Assembly: GCA_016712625.1 (NCBI GenBank) | Contig: JADJQQ010000004.1 | Coordinates: forward strand, 310,001-374,000 | Source: Candidatus Competibacteraceae bacterium | GTDB lineage: Bacteria > Pseudomonadota > Gammaproteobacteria > Competibacterales > Competibacteraceae | DNA: 64,000 bases | Reading direction: 5' to 3' | Shown here: one piece after another, positions 1 through 9,878 of the stretch | How positions within the stretch are numbered: the stretch's first letter is position 1 | Layout of the letters: every line of letters starts with the position of its first letter | The notes under the pieces: model-generated | The model's database searches: none | Seen by the model: the letters and a program-made list of their open reading frames with translations, nothing else | What the model was told of the DNA's origin: nothing | Program-made: the position numbers and the translations under genes

Positions 1-916
1 TCTTGCGCTCGCGCGCCGCGCGCTGCAGCTGGTTCAACCGGGCCTGATAGCGTTTTAAGCCGGTGTCGTAGGCGTCCTTGGAAAGGGTTTTGCTCATATC
101 CAGCCGCGACAACACCGTCACCGGCAATACGGCGTTGAGATCGGTCGTCGACTTCGGTCGAGCGCCCGCATCGCCGTTTGGGTTGTTATTGGCGGCCGCC
201 TTCTCCGACTCGTCCAACCGAAAGCGGATGGTATCGTAGAGGGTGGTGGCGACGGCGGTACTGCGATAACGCTCGTCATACCCCTCGACGATCTTCCACG
301 GCGCCAGCCCAGTGCTGGTCTTCATGATCGTGCGCTCGGCGGCGGCGATGAACTGATCGTACATTTCCCAGTGCTGCCAATCGCGCTTGGAAATCCGCCA
401 ATGCTGCAACGGGTTTTTTTCCAATTTGCGTAGCCGTTCTTTCTGCGCGTCTCTGGACAGATGCATCCAGAATTTCAGAATCAGCGCGCCATCGTCGGCC
501 AGCGTTTGCTCGAAGGCTTTGATCCGTTCCAGGCGTTCGTCGAATTCCGCCAAACCGATCCGGCCGTAGACGTGTTCGAGTATCGGCGTCGAATACCACG
601 AACTCAAAAATAAACCGATTCGGCCCCGCGCCGGCAATTCTCGCCAGAACCGCCAGTAGTCAGGCCGATCCAGCTCTTCGTCAGACGGATCGCCAAAGGC
701 GCGGGTAATCAACCAGCGTGAATCCAACCATTCATGCAGCTTGTTGACGGTTTCGCCCTTGCCGGCGCCATCGACGCCCGCAAAGACCACGATGACTGGA
801 AATTTAGCCTTGCGCAGCTCCATTTGCAGCATCAATAACTTTTCTCGCAGCGGGGGAACCTGTTGCTGGAAATCGTCTTTGGGCAGTTTGCGTTGCAGTT
901 CCGCGGTTCTGAACAT
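1..916 (-). CDS. pap: Polyphosphate:AMP phosphotransferase (PPK2 class II), 3' part cut by window edge
   Basis: The first ~305 residues read MFRTAELQRK and onward with a Walker A motif GVDGAGKG at residues 47-54, followed by PPK2-type segments (FGDPSDEE, YWRFWRELP, FLSSWYSTPILEH, KFWMHLS, KRDWQHWEMYDQF, APWKIVE). The PPK2 family moves phosphate between polyphosphate and nucleotides. The KFWMHLS and APWKIVE segments fall in the first of the two PPK2 modules of Pap proteins, which make ADP from AMP and polyphosphate in the cytoplasm. About 190 further residues would be expected beyond the window start. The gene is divergent from the lytic transglycosylase gene at 1188 and separated by ~270 bases. 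The ATG at 916 is the first in frame. A single-domain PPK2 is the alternative, but the length already exceeds one module (~230-270 residues), so the two-domain form is preferred. Confidence 0.85.
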   Translation of the reverse strand, partial: MFRTAELQRKLPKDDFQQQVPPLREKLLMLQMELRKAKFPVIVVFAGVDGAGKGETVNKLHEWLDSRWLITRAFGDPSDEELDRPDYWRFWRELPARGRIGLFLSSWYSTPILEHVYGRIGLAEFDERLERIKAFEQTLADDGALILKFWMHLSRDAQKERLRKLEKNPLQHWRISKRDWQHWEMYDQFIAAAERTIMKTSTGLAPWKIVEGYDERYRSTAVATTLYDTIRFRLDESEKAAANNNPNGDAGARPKSTTDLNAVLPVTVLSRLDMSKTLSKDAYDTGLKRYQARLNQLQRAARERK

Positions 917-1187
917 GGGGCATCTCACTCGCGCCGAGGTGGACAATCAACAAAGCAGAGATTTCCTGATGGGATACTTAATTAATTTTAGCTATAGTTC
1001 TCAAAATGATTATCTCCATTCATCAGCAAAATGCTTCCTTGTTGGTCGACGGAGCGGGTTACAAATAGGCGGATTGTGTTAATCTAGCTCTATTGACCGA
1101 CAGATACCCGACTCTCCCGCCGCGGTCATGGCGATCGCCCGATCATCAGCACGCGCCCAGTTTTTAATAAAAAATCAGGAGAAACAG
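917..1187. promoter_or_regulatory. Divergent intergenic region between pap and a lytic transglycosylase gene
   Basis: About 270 bases between two divergently read genes, with an AT-rich core around 970-1030. Promoters for both directions should lie here, but I see no convincing -35/-10 pair. An AGGAGA Shine-Dalgarno at 1177-1182 belongs to the plus-strand gene. Open frames crossing this region have no recognisable protein character. Confidence 0.35.
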
Positions 1188-2201
1188 ATGAAGCGGCTGC
1201 TACTGACTGGTCTGCTTCCAGCGGTTTTGGTCTTCTCTGGCCCCGTTCGCGCAGACATCTACGCTTTTGTGGACAGCAACGGCGTGCGCCATCTGAGCAA
1301 CGTCCCTAACGATCCCCGCTACAAGCTGGTGATGCGTACGCCCAGCTACCGCAAGAGTTCCGCGCAAGCTTCCAGTTTCGCTCCCTCCAATTTGTACAGC
1401 CCTTCCGTCAAGAGAGGCCAGCGCTCTTATTCCAGCGCCCTACCCAGACCCCGGTCCCGTCGGGTTAACGAACAAAACCGCCAACGCTTCGCCGCTGATG
1501 TGGATCGCATTGCCGCGCAACACCGCCTTGAACCCGCTTTACTGCATGCCGTGATTAGCGCCGAATCTTCCTACAATCCTTGGGCCGTATCGCCGAAAGG
1601 GGCGATGGGACTGATGCAACTGATGCCTGGCACCGCCGAACGTTTCGGCGTCGGCAATCCCTACGATCCCGTCGCCAATATGTATGGGGGCGCCCGCTAT
1701 CTGCGCTGGCTGCTCGATCACTTTAACGACACCCGCCTCGCCGTCGCCGCTTATAACGCCGGCGAGGGCGCCGTGCAAAAATACGGCAACCAAATTCCAC
1801 CTTATCGGGAAACTCAGTCCTATGTCGTGCGGGTTTTGGATTTCTACCAACAGTACAAAGGCGGTGGCCTATATAATACGGCCTACAATAGCCCCACTAT
1901 CAGTGGTAGTGCGTTAGCTTACAATAGTGGTTACACCAGCAACATCGCCAGCTTGCCCAATCGCTCTGGTCGGGTGACCGTCATCACCCCGCGCCCCCGC
2001 AATTCCCGTACTGGCGCGGGGTCAGTTACTTTCTCAAATACGTACTTAACCCCAACCGGCACCCGAATCATCGTCGGCAACAGCAGTGGCGGACTCAGTA
2101 GCACCAGTACCCGACGCCCTCCCGTGATCTACTCTTCGAACCCAAACCGCCCGGCATCCTCATCGAACCGCTCGCCTTCATTCATCGGCAACGACAAGTA
2201 A
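1188..2201 (+). CDS. Periplasmic lytic transglycosylase with N-terminal DUF4124-like module
   Basis: A 337-residue secreted protein. The start at 1188 is chosen because AGGAGA lies 5 bases upstream and the product then begins with a signal peptide (MKRLLLTGLLPAVLVFSGPV, cut after RA). A DUF4124-like segment follows (DIYAFVDSNGVRHLSNVP), common at the N-terminus of secreted proteobacterial proteins. The SLT domain spans ~108-225 with catalytic Glu126 in ISAESSYNP, then GLMQLMP and AVAAYNAGEGAV. It should cleave the MurNAc-GlcNAc bond of peptidoglycan and form 1,6-anhydro ends. The C-terminal ~110 residues are Ser/Thr/Asn/Arg-rich and look disordered. The stop is 7 bases before the slt start, so two different lytic transglycosylases are probably co-transcribed. 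Confidence 0.88.
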   Translation: MKRLLLTGLLPAVLVFSGPVRADIYAFVDSNGVRHLSNVPNDPRYKLVMRTPSYRKSSAQASSFAPSNLYSPSVKRGQRSYSSALPRPRSRRVNEQNRQRFAADVDRIAAQHRLEPALLHAVISAESSYNPWAVSPKGAMGLMQLMPGTAERFGVGNPYDPVANMYGGARYLRWLLDHFNDTRLAVAAYNAGEGAVQKYGNQIPPYRETQSYVVRVLDFYQQYKGGGLYNTAYNSPTISGSALAYNSGYTSNIASLPNRSGRVTVITPRPRNSRTGAGSVTFSNTYLTPTGTRIIVGNSSGGLSSTSTRRPPVIYSSNPNRPASSSNRSPSFIGNDK

Positions 2202-2208
2202 GAGGTAC

Positions 2209-4230
2209 ATGATTGGTCGTCAAACCACCCCAAGCGCTAGCGCTCTGAACCGCGCCGCTACACCGCTTGGCGGCCGGTTTTCGAGTAGGCGCTGGCGCGC
2301 GTTGCCACTGGTTATGCTCGCGTTTTTGATGGGCGGCGATATCGGAGCGACCGAATCGCTGCAAGGATGGCGTGACGCATTCCAAGCAGCTGCACAGTCG
2401 TTGCAAACTGGGCCAGTCGATTATTCAGCCCTCTCTCATTATCCGCTTTATCCCTATCTACGTTATCAGGATTTGTCGCGGCGACTACCGGAACTGCCCA
2501 TCGCCGAAGTCCGCAGTTTCCTGGATAGCTATCCCGATTCGCCGCTGGCTGGTCAATTGCGTAACGCCTGGTTGCGACAACTTGCCGCCGCCCGGCGGTG
2601 GAACGATTATTTACGTGATATGGTCCCTTCCCGCGACCCGCTCTTCGACTGCTGGCGGCGACAAGCCCTGTGGGGCGCCGGGCAGAACGAAGCGGCTCTG
2701 CGCGACTTCGCCGCGCTCTGGCTGCGCGGCAGCTCGCTCCCCACCGCCTGCGACCCCATCATCGCCGCATGGCGCAGCGCGCAAAGTGGCCTATCGCCCA
2801 CATTACTTTGGCAACGATTCAGTCTGGCGATGGCAAACCGAAACCTCGGCCTGGCGCGGGCCTTACGGGCGGAAATGCCGATCACCGACCAGGCGCTGGC
2901 TGATACTTGGCTGGCTGTCGCTGACAACCCACCCTTGATTCTGGACGCAAGCCGCTTTCAGGACCACGATCCGCGTATCGCCACGATTATCGACGCAGGA
3001 CTGAAACTTTGGGGCAAGCGCGATGCGCTGGCGACGGCGGCGGCCCTCGATATTCTCAAGCAGCGGTATCCAATGCTCGCGCCCCAGTGGCTGGAGTCAG
3101 AACGGCAGTTAGCCTTATGGATCGCCACTGACTACCACCCCACCGCACTGGCGCGGTTGGCCGCCTTACCCGATTCCGTCGTGGATAACGCGGTCAGGGA
3201 ATGGCGGATACGCGTCTGCCTCCGGCAAGGCGACTGGGTAAACGCCTTGCATTGGCTGGCGCAATTGCCGGTATCGGAACGGGACAGCCTGCGCTGGCAA
3301 TACTGGCGCGGCCGGTCGCTCGAAGCGCTAGGCCAGCCTGAAGAAGCCCGGCAGCTCTATAAAAATATCGCCAATCAGCGGGATTATTACAGTTTCCTAG
3401 CCGCCGATCGCATCGCGGCGTCCTACGTCATCGACACCACGCCGCTGACGACGCCCGCCACCGAGTTAGAGCGACTGCTGACCGGATCTCCCGGCTTGCA
3501 GCGCGCGCGAGAACTGTACATCTTAGGCCGGGAACCGGAAGCCGACGCCGAATGGCGGCAAGCCACCCAAGGATTCGACCAGGCCGCACTCAAACAGGCG
3601 GCGCTGCTGGCGCATCGCTGGGACTGGCACCATCAGGCTATCGTCACGGTCGCCCGCGCTGGCTATTGGGACGATCTGGATTTGCGCTTCCCGTTGGCCT
3701 ACCAGGACAGCGTTATAACCAACGCCCGCGCCAGCGCCGTGGATCCGGCGTGGATCTATGCCGTCATCCGCCAGGAAAGCAACTTTCGACCCACTGCTCG
3801 CTCACCGGTGGGGGCGCTGGGTCTGATGCAGATTATGCCCGCCACGGGTCAAGAAATAGCCCGGCAAACCGGAGCATCGGACGAAGGCGCGCCAGAGCGA
3901 TTGTTGCAGCCCGAATCCAACCTCCGTCTTGGCGTTCGCTATCTTCAGAAAATCCTGGAACGCTTGCAAAATAACCCGGTGTTAGCGACCGCCGCTTACA
4001 ATGCCGGCCCCAATAAGGTCACGCAATGGCTGCCGACCAACGCGCCGCTAGCGGCCGATATTTGGGTGGAAACCATCCCCTACCAAGAAACCCGAAGCTA
4101 TGTGCAGCGCGTGTTGGAATACGCCACCATCTATACCCGCCGATTGGCGCCGTCCGAACCAATCCCACTTTTGGAGTCTCGGATGAAGCCGGCGCAACCG
4201 GCCAAACCAGCCGTCGGGCCCACGGGCTGA
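2209..4230 (+). CDS. slt: Soluble lytic murein transglycosylase (Slt70 family)
   Basis: 673 residues, close to the usual Slt70 length of ~645. A basic N-terminus and hydrophobic stretch (WRALPLVMLAFLMGGDIGA, ~28-47) give a signal peptide. A long alpha-helical superhelix (U and L domains, ~50-490) precedes the catalytic SLT domain, with Glu523 in VIRQESNFRP, then GALGLMQIMPATGQ (~535-548) and ATAAYNAGP (~595-603). It is an exo-acting periplasmic enzyme that degrades the glycan strands of murein. GAGG lies only ~4 bases from the ATG at 2209, a short spacing, and a later Met within the signal region is possible. The end converges on the hybrid kinase gene at 4271. The ~40 bases between hold no clear terminator. 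Confidence 0.9.
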   Translation: MIGRQTTPSASALNRAATPLGGRFSSRRWRALPLVMLAFLMGGDIGATESLQGWRDAFQAAAQSLQTGPVDYSALSHYPLYPYLRYQDLSRRLPELPIAEVRSFLDSYPDSPLAGQLRNAWLRQLAAARRWNDYLRDMVPSRDPLFDCWRRQALWGAGQNEAALRDFAALWLRGSSLPTACDPIIAAWRSAQSGLSPTLLWQRFSLAMANRNLGLARALRAEMPITDQALADTWLAVADNPPLILDASRFQDHDPRIATIIDAGLKLWGKRDALATAAALDILKQRYPMLAPQWLESERQLALWIATDYHPTALARLAALPDSVVDNAVREWRIRVCLRQGDWVNALHWLAQLPVSERDSLRWQYWRGRSLEALGQPEEARQLYKNIANQRDYYSFLAADRIAASYVIDTTPLTTPATELERLLTGSPGLQRARELYILGREPEADAEWRQATQGFDQAALKQAALLAHRWDWHHQAIVTVARAGYWDDLDLRFPLAYQDSVITNARASAVDPAWIYAVIRQESNFRPTARSPVGALGLMQIMPATGQEIARQTGASDEGAPERLLQPESNLRLGVRYLQKILERLQNNPVLATAAYNAGPNKVTQWLPTNAPLAADIWVETIPYQETRSYVQRVLEYATIYTRRLAPSEPIPLLESRMKPAQPAKPAVGPTG

Positions 4231-4270
4231 GCATGACGGAAGATTTTATATCCGAATCGAAATCGGCTCG

Positions 4271-7165
4271 TTACGAGTTATTGGGGAGTTCCTGAACTAA
4301 GATCGCTCGTACCAGCGCAAATTCTTGTTCGATCTGTTCTACCTGCTCCACCCCTCGCTCAATCCGCCCGCTTCGCGCTTGCGTCTCCAAATCTTTACAC
4401 AGATCATGCAACCGAACAGCGCCGACGTTGGCGCTGCTCGACTTCAATGTGTGCGCGGCGGTGCGCAAGGCGTCAAAAGCATCGGCGGCACGGGCTCGCT
4501 TCATCTGTTCGATCAGCTCCGGCGTCCCTTGCAGATAAAGCTCGATCAAACGCGAAACCAACCCGGACGCACCGCTGCCTTCAAGCGCTCGAATTTTATC
4601 CAGCACGTCGCGATTGATGCGCCTATTGGTAGCCTCCGTGGGATCATCAGCCCGCGGCCAAGCAATCAGCGGCCTTGGTTGAGCGGCCGCCGGCGACCCA
4701 ATACTGATCCAGCGATCCAGAATGGCCACCAGATCCTCCCGCGCAAAAGGCTTGCTCAAATAATCATCCATCCCGACCGCCAGACAACGGTCTCGATCAC
4801 CGCTGATAGCGTGAGCGGTCAAAGCGACAATCGGTAATCGTTTCACCGGTTGTCCCACACCTGCTGAACTCTCCCCTTCGCGGGCGCGGATAATCTCGGT
4901 TGCCTGGAATCCATCCATGACCGGCATCTGGCAATCCATGAAAACCAGATCGTAGGTCGCCCGCTCCAGCATCTCAATAGCCTCATGGCCATTACTAGCG
5001 ATGCTCACCATACAACCGCATTGCAATAGCGTAGCCCTGGCGACCTCCTGGTTGACTAAATTATCCTCGACCAAGAGAATTCGAGCGCCCTGATATTTGG
5101 GAAGATTCGGTCGGTTCTCTTCCTCGCTGGCGGTTTCTAGCGTTCCCTTGAACAGGCGGTATAAACATTCTCGCAAGGATGTATTGAGAACAGGTTTGTT
5201 GATTTGCTGGTCAAAGCGCGCTTGCAACGCTTTTTCATGCAGCGCGTCCTGGAAAACCGACAGGCCCAACAACACCAGCCTGGTATGTTCTAGTTGAGGG
5301 TCTGCTCGAATGGCCAAAGCCAAATCCGGCCCAGTGAGCTCAGGCATCCGTTCGTCCAGAAACGCCACGATATAAGGATCATTGCGGTTGAAAGCGGCCC
5401 GCAGCAACGCTAGTGCTTCTTCCCCATGGGCCGCGCTGTCGCTACGCAGCCCCAAGGCTGACAACTGTTCGCCCAGTATTTCACAACTGATCGGATTATC
5501 ATCAACGATCAAAGCTCGAATTCCCTGGAACCAGCGTGCCTCTTCATTATGAGCGGGCGCCACCTTGGCCCGTTCCAAGCGCAGCACAAATTCAAAGCTT
5601 GAGCCGCGCGACTCCACACTACGGACCAACAGCGAGCCACCCATCAGCCTGACCAATTGCCGGGCGATGGTGAGGCCCAATCCAGTGCCCCCGTACTTGC
5701 GGGTCATCGAACCGTCCGCTTGATCGAACGCATTGAAAATCCGCTCTTGATCCGCGCTCGGTATACCGATACCGGTATCGCTGACTACAAAACGCAAGTT
5801 GTAGAAGGCCGGCGTGCTGTCGAGAATCAGCAATCGGGTTAAAACCTGCCCTCGTTCGGTGAACTTGACCGCGTTCCCCAATAAATTGCTCAAAATCTGG
5901 CGCAGCCGTACCGGATCGGCTTGCACAAAAATTGGATCGTCAGGCAATGCCACAAGCAATTCCAAACTCTTGCGTTGCGCGCTTTCCGCGAATAAAACAG
6001 CGACCTCCTCCATCAAATTCCGTAGCGCAAAATCGGTTTTCTCCAATTCCAGTTTGCCGGCCTCGATCTTGGAAAAATCCAAGATATCGTTGATAATTCG
6101 AAGGAGGCTCACGCCAGATTGCTGGATGATCCTGGCAAACCCGCGCTGCCTGGCCGGTAATTCGGTCTCTAACAGCAAATCAGCCATGCCCAGAATACCG
6201 TTCATGGGGGTCCGGATTTCGTGGCTCATGTTAGCCAAAAATTGCGATTTGGCTTGACTGACGGCCTCGGCCCGTTCCTTGGCCGTTCCCAGTTCGAGCA
6301 CCAGAGTCTGTAATTCCGCGTTGGCCACGGAGAGATCGTGCGTGCGCGCCTTCACCTCGGCGGCAAGGCGCGCGTTGTAGCTTGCCACTTCAGCGTCGCG
6401 TTGCTGGATTTGCGCCAGCATTCCGTTGAAACCATCCACCAGTACGCCCAGTTCATCAGTGCTGGTGCGCGGGACACGAACCGCGTAATCGCGGGTATCG
6501 GCGATCGCGCTCATGGCGGTGCGCAAACGCAGGATTGGCCCGGAAATGACCGCTTGAAATCGAGACGCCAGAAAAGCCGCCAACAGCAGGGAAGCCCCCA
6601 GCAAGCCGATAAGAATCCAATAATAGCGTTGCAGACTTTCGCCGAGATCCCGCAAATCCGAGTAGATTTCGATGAACGCCAGCGTCTGGCCATCCTGTTT
6701 GATCGGAACTCTGACCGCCAGCATCCGCGCTGCCGTGTCTAACAGATCACTCTCGCCAATCACCACCTCCGCAACCAGCTGCCCCTGGCTTGCATCTTGC
6801 CGGTCGAACGCCACATGCCACTCCCTAATCCGATCCCGCTGCGCGTCGCTCAAGCCGGCCGCGCGATATTCGACCAGTATGCGTTCTTGTAGATCATCAA
6901 TGATAGCGTAGGGAACATCGCGCTTGGCGCGCAGCACCGCCAGATTCTGTTCGGCCGCCTTGAGATCGTTAAATAACAGTGCTGAAGCCGCGTTGGCACC
7001 GATGACATTGGCTAGCGTCGTCAGTTGGGCTTGCGCCGCTTTACGCTGAGAGATGGTTTCGTTAACGACGAGCGCCACCCCCACCGCCAACAACACTAAG
7101 GCGTTGGTTAGCAGCATGACCACCATCAACTTGTTTTTTACTGACAGCTTATCGAAGGCGACCAT
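4271..7165 (-). CDS. Hybrid sensor histidine kinase with two receivers and an Hpt domain (BarA-like layout)
   Basis: 964 residues. Domains in order: N-terminal membrane helix (~12-33), a periplasmic CHASE8-like sensor (~35-175), second helix (~180-200), HAMP (~200-255), coiled coil, HisKA with His315 in NMSHEIRTPMNG, HATPase (~425-540), receiver 1 (~548-670; the phosphoacceptor should be Asp604 in FLDERMPE), receiver 2 (~692-815, Asp744 in FMDCQMPVMDG) and Hpt (~860-960, His905 in AAHTLKSSSANVG). All phosphorelay residues are present. No output regulator is adjacent, so phosphate must pass to a response regulator elsewhere. It lies 17 bases after the YfiR-like gene and two TonB receptors, which suggests that it reports on outer-membrane or periplasmic events. 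Confidence 0.9.
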   Translation of the reverse strand: MVAFDKLSVKNKLMVVMLLTNALVLLAVGVALVVNETISQRKAAQAQLTTLANVIGANAASALLFNDLKAAEQNLAVLRAKRDVPYAIIDDLQERILVEYRAAGLSDAQRDRIREWHVAFDRQDASQGQLVAEVVIGESDLLDTAARMLAVRVPIKQDGQTLAFIEIYSDLRDLGESLQRYYWILIGLLGASLLLAAFLASRFQAVISGPILRLRTAMSAIADTRDYAVRVPRTSTDELGVLVDGFNGMLAQIQQRDAEVASYNARLAAEVKARTHDLSVANAELQTLVLELGTAKERAEAVSQAKSQFLANMSHEIRTPMNGILGMADLLLETELPARQRGFARIIQQSGVSLLRIINDILDFSKIEAGKLELEKTDFALRNLMEEVAVLFAESAQRKSLELLVALPDDPIFVQADPVRLRQILSNLLGNAVKFTERGQVLTRLLILDSTPAFYNLRFVVSDTGIGIPSADQERIFNAFDQADGSMTRKYGGTGLGLTIARQLVRLMGGSLLVRSVESRGSSFEFVLRLERAKVAPAHNEEARWFQGIRALIVDDNPISCEILGEQLSALGLRSDSAAHGEEALALLRAAFNRNDPYIVAFLDERMPELTGPDLALAIRADPQLEHTRLVLLGLSVFQDALHEKALQARFDQQINKPVLNTSLRECLYRLFKGTLETASEEENRPNLPKYQGARILLVEDNLVNQEVARATLLQCGCMVSIASNGHEAIEMLERATYDLVFMDCQMPVMDGFQATEIIRAREGESSAGVGQPVKRLPIVALTAHAISGDRDRCLAVGMDDYLSKPFAREDLVAILDRWISIGSPAAAQPRPLIAWPRADDPTEATNRRINRDVLDKIRALEGSGASGLVSRLIELYLQGTPELIEQMKRARAADAFDALRTAAHTLKSSSANVGAVRLHDLCKDLETQARSGRIERGVEQVEQIEQEFALVRAILVQELPNNS

Positions 7166-7182
7166 AAACGTCCGGAGCCATC

Positions 7183-7815
7183 CTAATTCACGATGGTAGC
7201 CAACTTAAGCAGTTGGGAGCTTAGCTTGAGGTTGGCCTGACGCGTAACCGCCAAATTGATATTGAAGCGAATGCGCTGCTCAGCCTCGACCAAACCGATC
7301 ATACCGCCATCCTGAGCAAAATCATCAATATCACTGACGGTCAATACTGGAAAAGGCGCGAGTTTGGCCAGAATGGATTTGAAATGGCTCTGCTCCGCCC
7401 GGCCGATAAAGACAATATGACATTTATCAAGCCCGGTTGCCGCCGGTAAATGGCGCACCACCACGGTATGGTTTTCCACTAGTTTGTTGGAAAGCGTGGT
7501 TAGCGCATCGCCGAATGGATTTTCGCCGGCTATACAGATCATCAGTGGCGCCGTGTCGCTGGCAAACGCCGCCGTGGGCCATTCCACAAATTTCGCAAAG
7601 TTGTAGAGATACGCCGCCTTAATGGCATATTCATCAAACTCGCCAGACCAGGCGCTGCTGGCTAGCCCCAAACCGCCGATCAGCAGTGTTGCCAAAACCA
7701 CGATCCGACGGCACCAGATCGCCAATTGATAACGGTAGCTCCTAGCCACTTTTGGGGAAATGGCCGGACGCCGATTCGTCAAAGTAGCCTCCGGCGGCGC
7801 GTTTAGAAAGACCAT
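7183..7815 (-). CDS. YfiR-like periplasmic protein (DUF4154)
   Basis: 210 residues. After a basic stretch there is a hydrophobic signal segment (VVLATLLIGGLGLASSAWS, ~39-57). The DUF4154/YfiR domain follows (~65-208), recognisable from KAAYLYNFAKFVEWP near its start, CIAGENPFGDAL, CHIVFIG and the end RFNINLAVTRQANLKLSSQLLKLA broken over ~185-207. In Pseudomonas the founder YfiR is a periplasmic repressor of the diguanylate cyclase YfiN. Many relatives sit beside TonB receptors and hybrid kinases, as here. The ATG at 7815 overlaps the end of the receptor gene by 13 bases, so translation is probably coupled. A role as ligand or redox sensor for the downstream kinase is inference. Confidence 0.85.
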   Translation of the reverse strand: MVFLNAPPEATLTNRRPAISPKVARSYRYQLAIWCRRIVVLATLLIGGLGLASSAWSGEFDEYAIKAAYLYNFAKFVEWPTAAFASDTAPLMICIAGENPFGDALTTLSNKLVENHTVVVRHLPAATGLDKCHIVFIGRAEQSHFKSILAKLAPFPVLTVSDIDDFAQDGGMIGLVEAEQRIRFNINLAVTRQANLKLSSQLLKLATIVN

Positions 7816-9839
7816 TTCAATTGGCCGTAGAAACGGCGTTCAACTTCGACCGGGAACGCGAAGGCTTCCTGCACGAATTCCAAGTGGCTGTCATCAAGCA
7901 AATTAGCGCCAACCAGAGACAATTCGACTTCTTTACGAGGTCGCCATGCCAAACGCAGATTCAAACTGGAATAAGGGTCGATCTCGTTAGAGCCGGTAAA
8001 GGAAACGAGATTGGTTTCATTCGGGTCAACGTAGCGCCACCATACTGTTACATCAAAATCATCCCGCGGCTTCCAGGATGAAAACAACGAGACTTGCTGA
8101 TGGTTGCCGTCGGTATGGATCGGGTCGCCTCTATCGTCCCGATTGAGATCGGAATCCAAATAAGAATAGGCCAGGCGCAAGCGCCACCGCTCGGCCGGAT
8201 ACCAATCCGCCGCCAATTCGAAGCCCCTTTTAACGCCAGATCCCCCATTTTCGAAGGCGACCGGCAACCACAAATGCGGCGACGGTTGAGTCTCAAGCGA
8301 GGGTGTTAATAGATGACCGACCAGAAGACTGTCGTAATCATGCTGGAAAAGCGTGGCATCCACCGAAAGCCGCTCCGTCAGACGAACGCGATAACCGAGT
8401 TCGTAAGCGACCAGCTCTTCTGAATCGAGTTCGCGTGAACCGATGAGAGACACCAGTACCGGCAGATTGTTGGTGAGCGACGAAGGCGGAACGGTAAACA
8501 GGTTGATCCGGACCGCATCCTGCTCGCCGCGCGACACGGTTCGCACGGCGCGCGACACTGAAGCCCACAAGCGATGGTCGGGATGTGGCGTCCATAAAGC
8601 TCGGACGCTCGGCTGCCACTCCCAGCCGGTGAAATCGTTGCGCTCCAACTTCACCCCACCCGTCAGGCGCAATCGATCCGGGATCAGGTCGATTTGATCT
8701 TGCATGAAGAAGCTGAACAATTCCGTCGTGAGGCTATTCGGTCGAACAGTACTCACGGCGGTATCGGTGAAGTGGTCCTGATTGCGCCGATAACCGAGCC
8801 CCCAAACCATTTCCTGGCGGTCGCCTAGCGCAAAACTGTGTTGAAAATCCAGATCGAACGTATCCAGATCGGCCACATACAGCGGATCTTTGCGATCTTC
8901 ATAGTGGTAAAAAGCCTGGAACCCCACCTTCGAGGTTGCGGAATATTGTCGCCCCCAGCGCAGCTGCATGCTGCCGCCAGCGGCGTCCGCTGAAGATAAA
9001 AGATGATTGGCGTACGGGGAGGTCACGCTGAAGATTGAAAAATTCTGATCGAAATCGGCCTGATGCAGTTCGCCTTGCAGGGTCAGGGTATCTGCGGCCG
9101 AGGGGGTCCAGTCGACCCGAAACCCGCCCTTGCCGATACGCCAGTCATCACCGGCGTCACTGCCATCGCGCGCGACAAAACCGTCATACTCGGCAACCTC
9201 GCCATAAACGCGATACTGTGCTCGCTCACCCAGGTTCCCGCTGTAGCGAAGCCCAGCGATGGCTCGATCATAGTCGCCAACGGTCAAGCTCGCTAATCCG
9301 CCTTGGGTGTCCTTGGGGTGCTTGGTGATGATATTAATAACGCCGTTAACAGCGTTAGCTCCCCACAAGCTACCGCCTGGTCCCCGAATGACTTCAATGC
9401 GTTCGATATCGTCCAGCGGGGGACCCTGCACCTCCCAATGCACGCCAGAAAACAGTGACGTGTAAATCGAGCGTCCGTCAATCAGCACCAATAATTTGTT
9501 GGCGAACAAGCCATTAAAGCCACGGATGGTCACCGACCAGCGACTGGCGTCGATTTGGGAAGCTTCCACCCCGGGAGCCAATCGCAATGCTTCCGGCACG
9601 CTAGTCGCCCCTGACTGGTGGATGTCTTCGGCTGTGATGACGAAAACCGCGGCCGCCGTATCCTGCAAGGATTGTTCAATTTTTGCCACCGATACCACCT
9701 TGACCCGCATCAAATCTTCAATGCTAAGATGGGTCAAGTCTTGGGCCAGCGTCGCCATCGATCCGGCGCTACCCAGACAGGCCAAGCCGCTCAACAGCAA
9801 GGCCTTGCTTGGCAGTTGGAGGTGTCTTCGCTTATTCAT
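7803..9839 (-). CDS. TonB-dependent outer-membrane receptor
   Basis: 678 residues. Signal peptide (~1-32, SKALLLSGLACLGSAGSMATLAQ), then the conserved LTHLSIEDLMRVKV segment often seen before the plug in receptors paired with YfiR genes. The plug domain (~55-175) has VFVITAEDI, GATSVPEALRLAPGV, IRGFNG, VLIDGRSIYT and RGPGGSLWGANAVNGVINI. The beta-barrel fills the rest and ends in the aromatic KWSF typical of outer-membrane proteins. It should import a large ligand using TonB energy, though a signalling role is possible. Substrate unknown: no siderophore or cobalamin genes are near. It is a clear paralogue of the receptor gene immediately upstream, with the same motifs and the same C-terminal QIKWSF/QLKWSF ending. 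Confidence 0.9.
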   Translation of the reverse strand: MNKRRHLQLPSKALLLSGLACLGSAGSMATLAQDLTHLSIEDLMRVKVVSVAKIEQSLQDTAAAVFVITAEDIHQSGATSVPEALRLAPGVEASQIDASRWSVTIRGFNGLFANKLLVLIDGRSIYTSLFSGVHWEVQGPPLDDIERIEVIRGPGGSLWGANAVNGVINIITKHPKDTQGGLASLTVGDYDRAIAGLRYSGNLGERAQYRVYGEVAEYDGFVARDGSDAGDDWRIGKGGFRVDWTPSAADTLTLQGELHQADFDQNFSIFSVTSPYANHLLSSADAAGGSMQLRWGRQYSATSKVGFQAFYHYEDRKDPLYVADLDTFDLDFQHSFALGDRQEMVWGLGYRRNQDHFTDTAVSTVRPNSLTTELFSFFMQDQIDLIPDRLRLTGGVKLERNDFTGWEWQPSVRALWTPHPDHRLWASVSRAVRTVSRGEQDAVRINLFTVPPSSLTNNLPVLVSLIGSRELDSEELVAYELGYRVRLTERLSVDATLFQHDYDSLLVGHLLTPSLETQPSPHLWLPVAFENGGSGVKRGFELAADWYPAERWRLRLAYSYLDSDLNRDDRGDPIHTDGNHQQVSLFSSWKPRDDFDVTVWWRYVDPNETNLVSFTGSNEIDPYSSLNLRLAWRPRKEVELSLVGANLLDDSHLEFVQEAFAFPVEVERRFYGQLKWSF

Positions 9840-9878
9840 CGCGCGGCCTTACCAATCCTCAGGCGCCTTTAACGAAGG

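Noticed and set aside
741..1082. A plus-strand frame of 113 codons
   Set aside because: It is the antisense shadow of the phosphotransferase gene running into AT-rich intergenic DNA, with no protein character or ribosome site.
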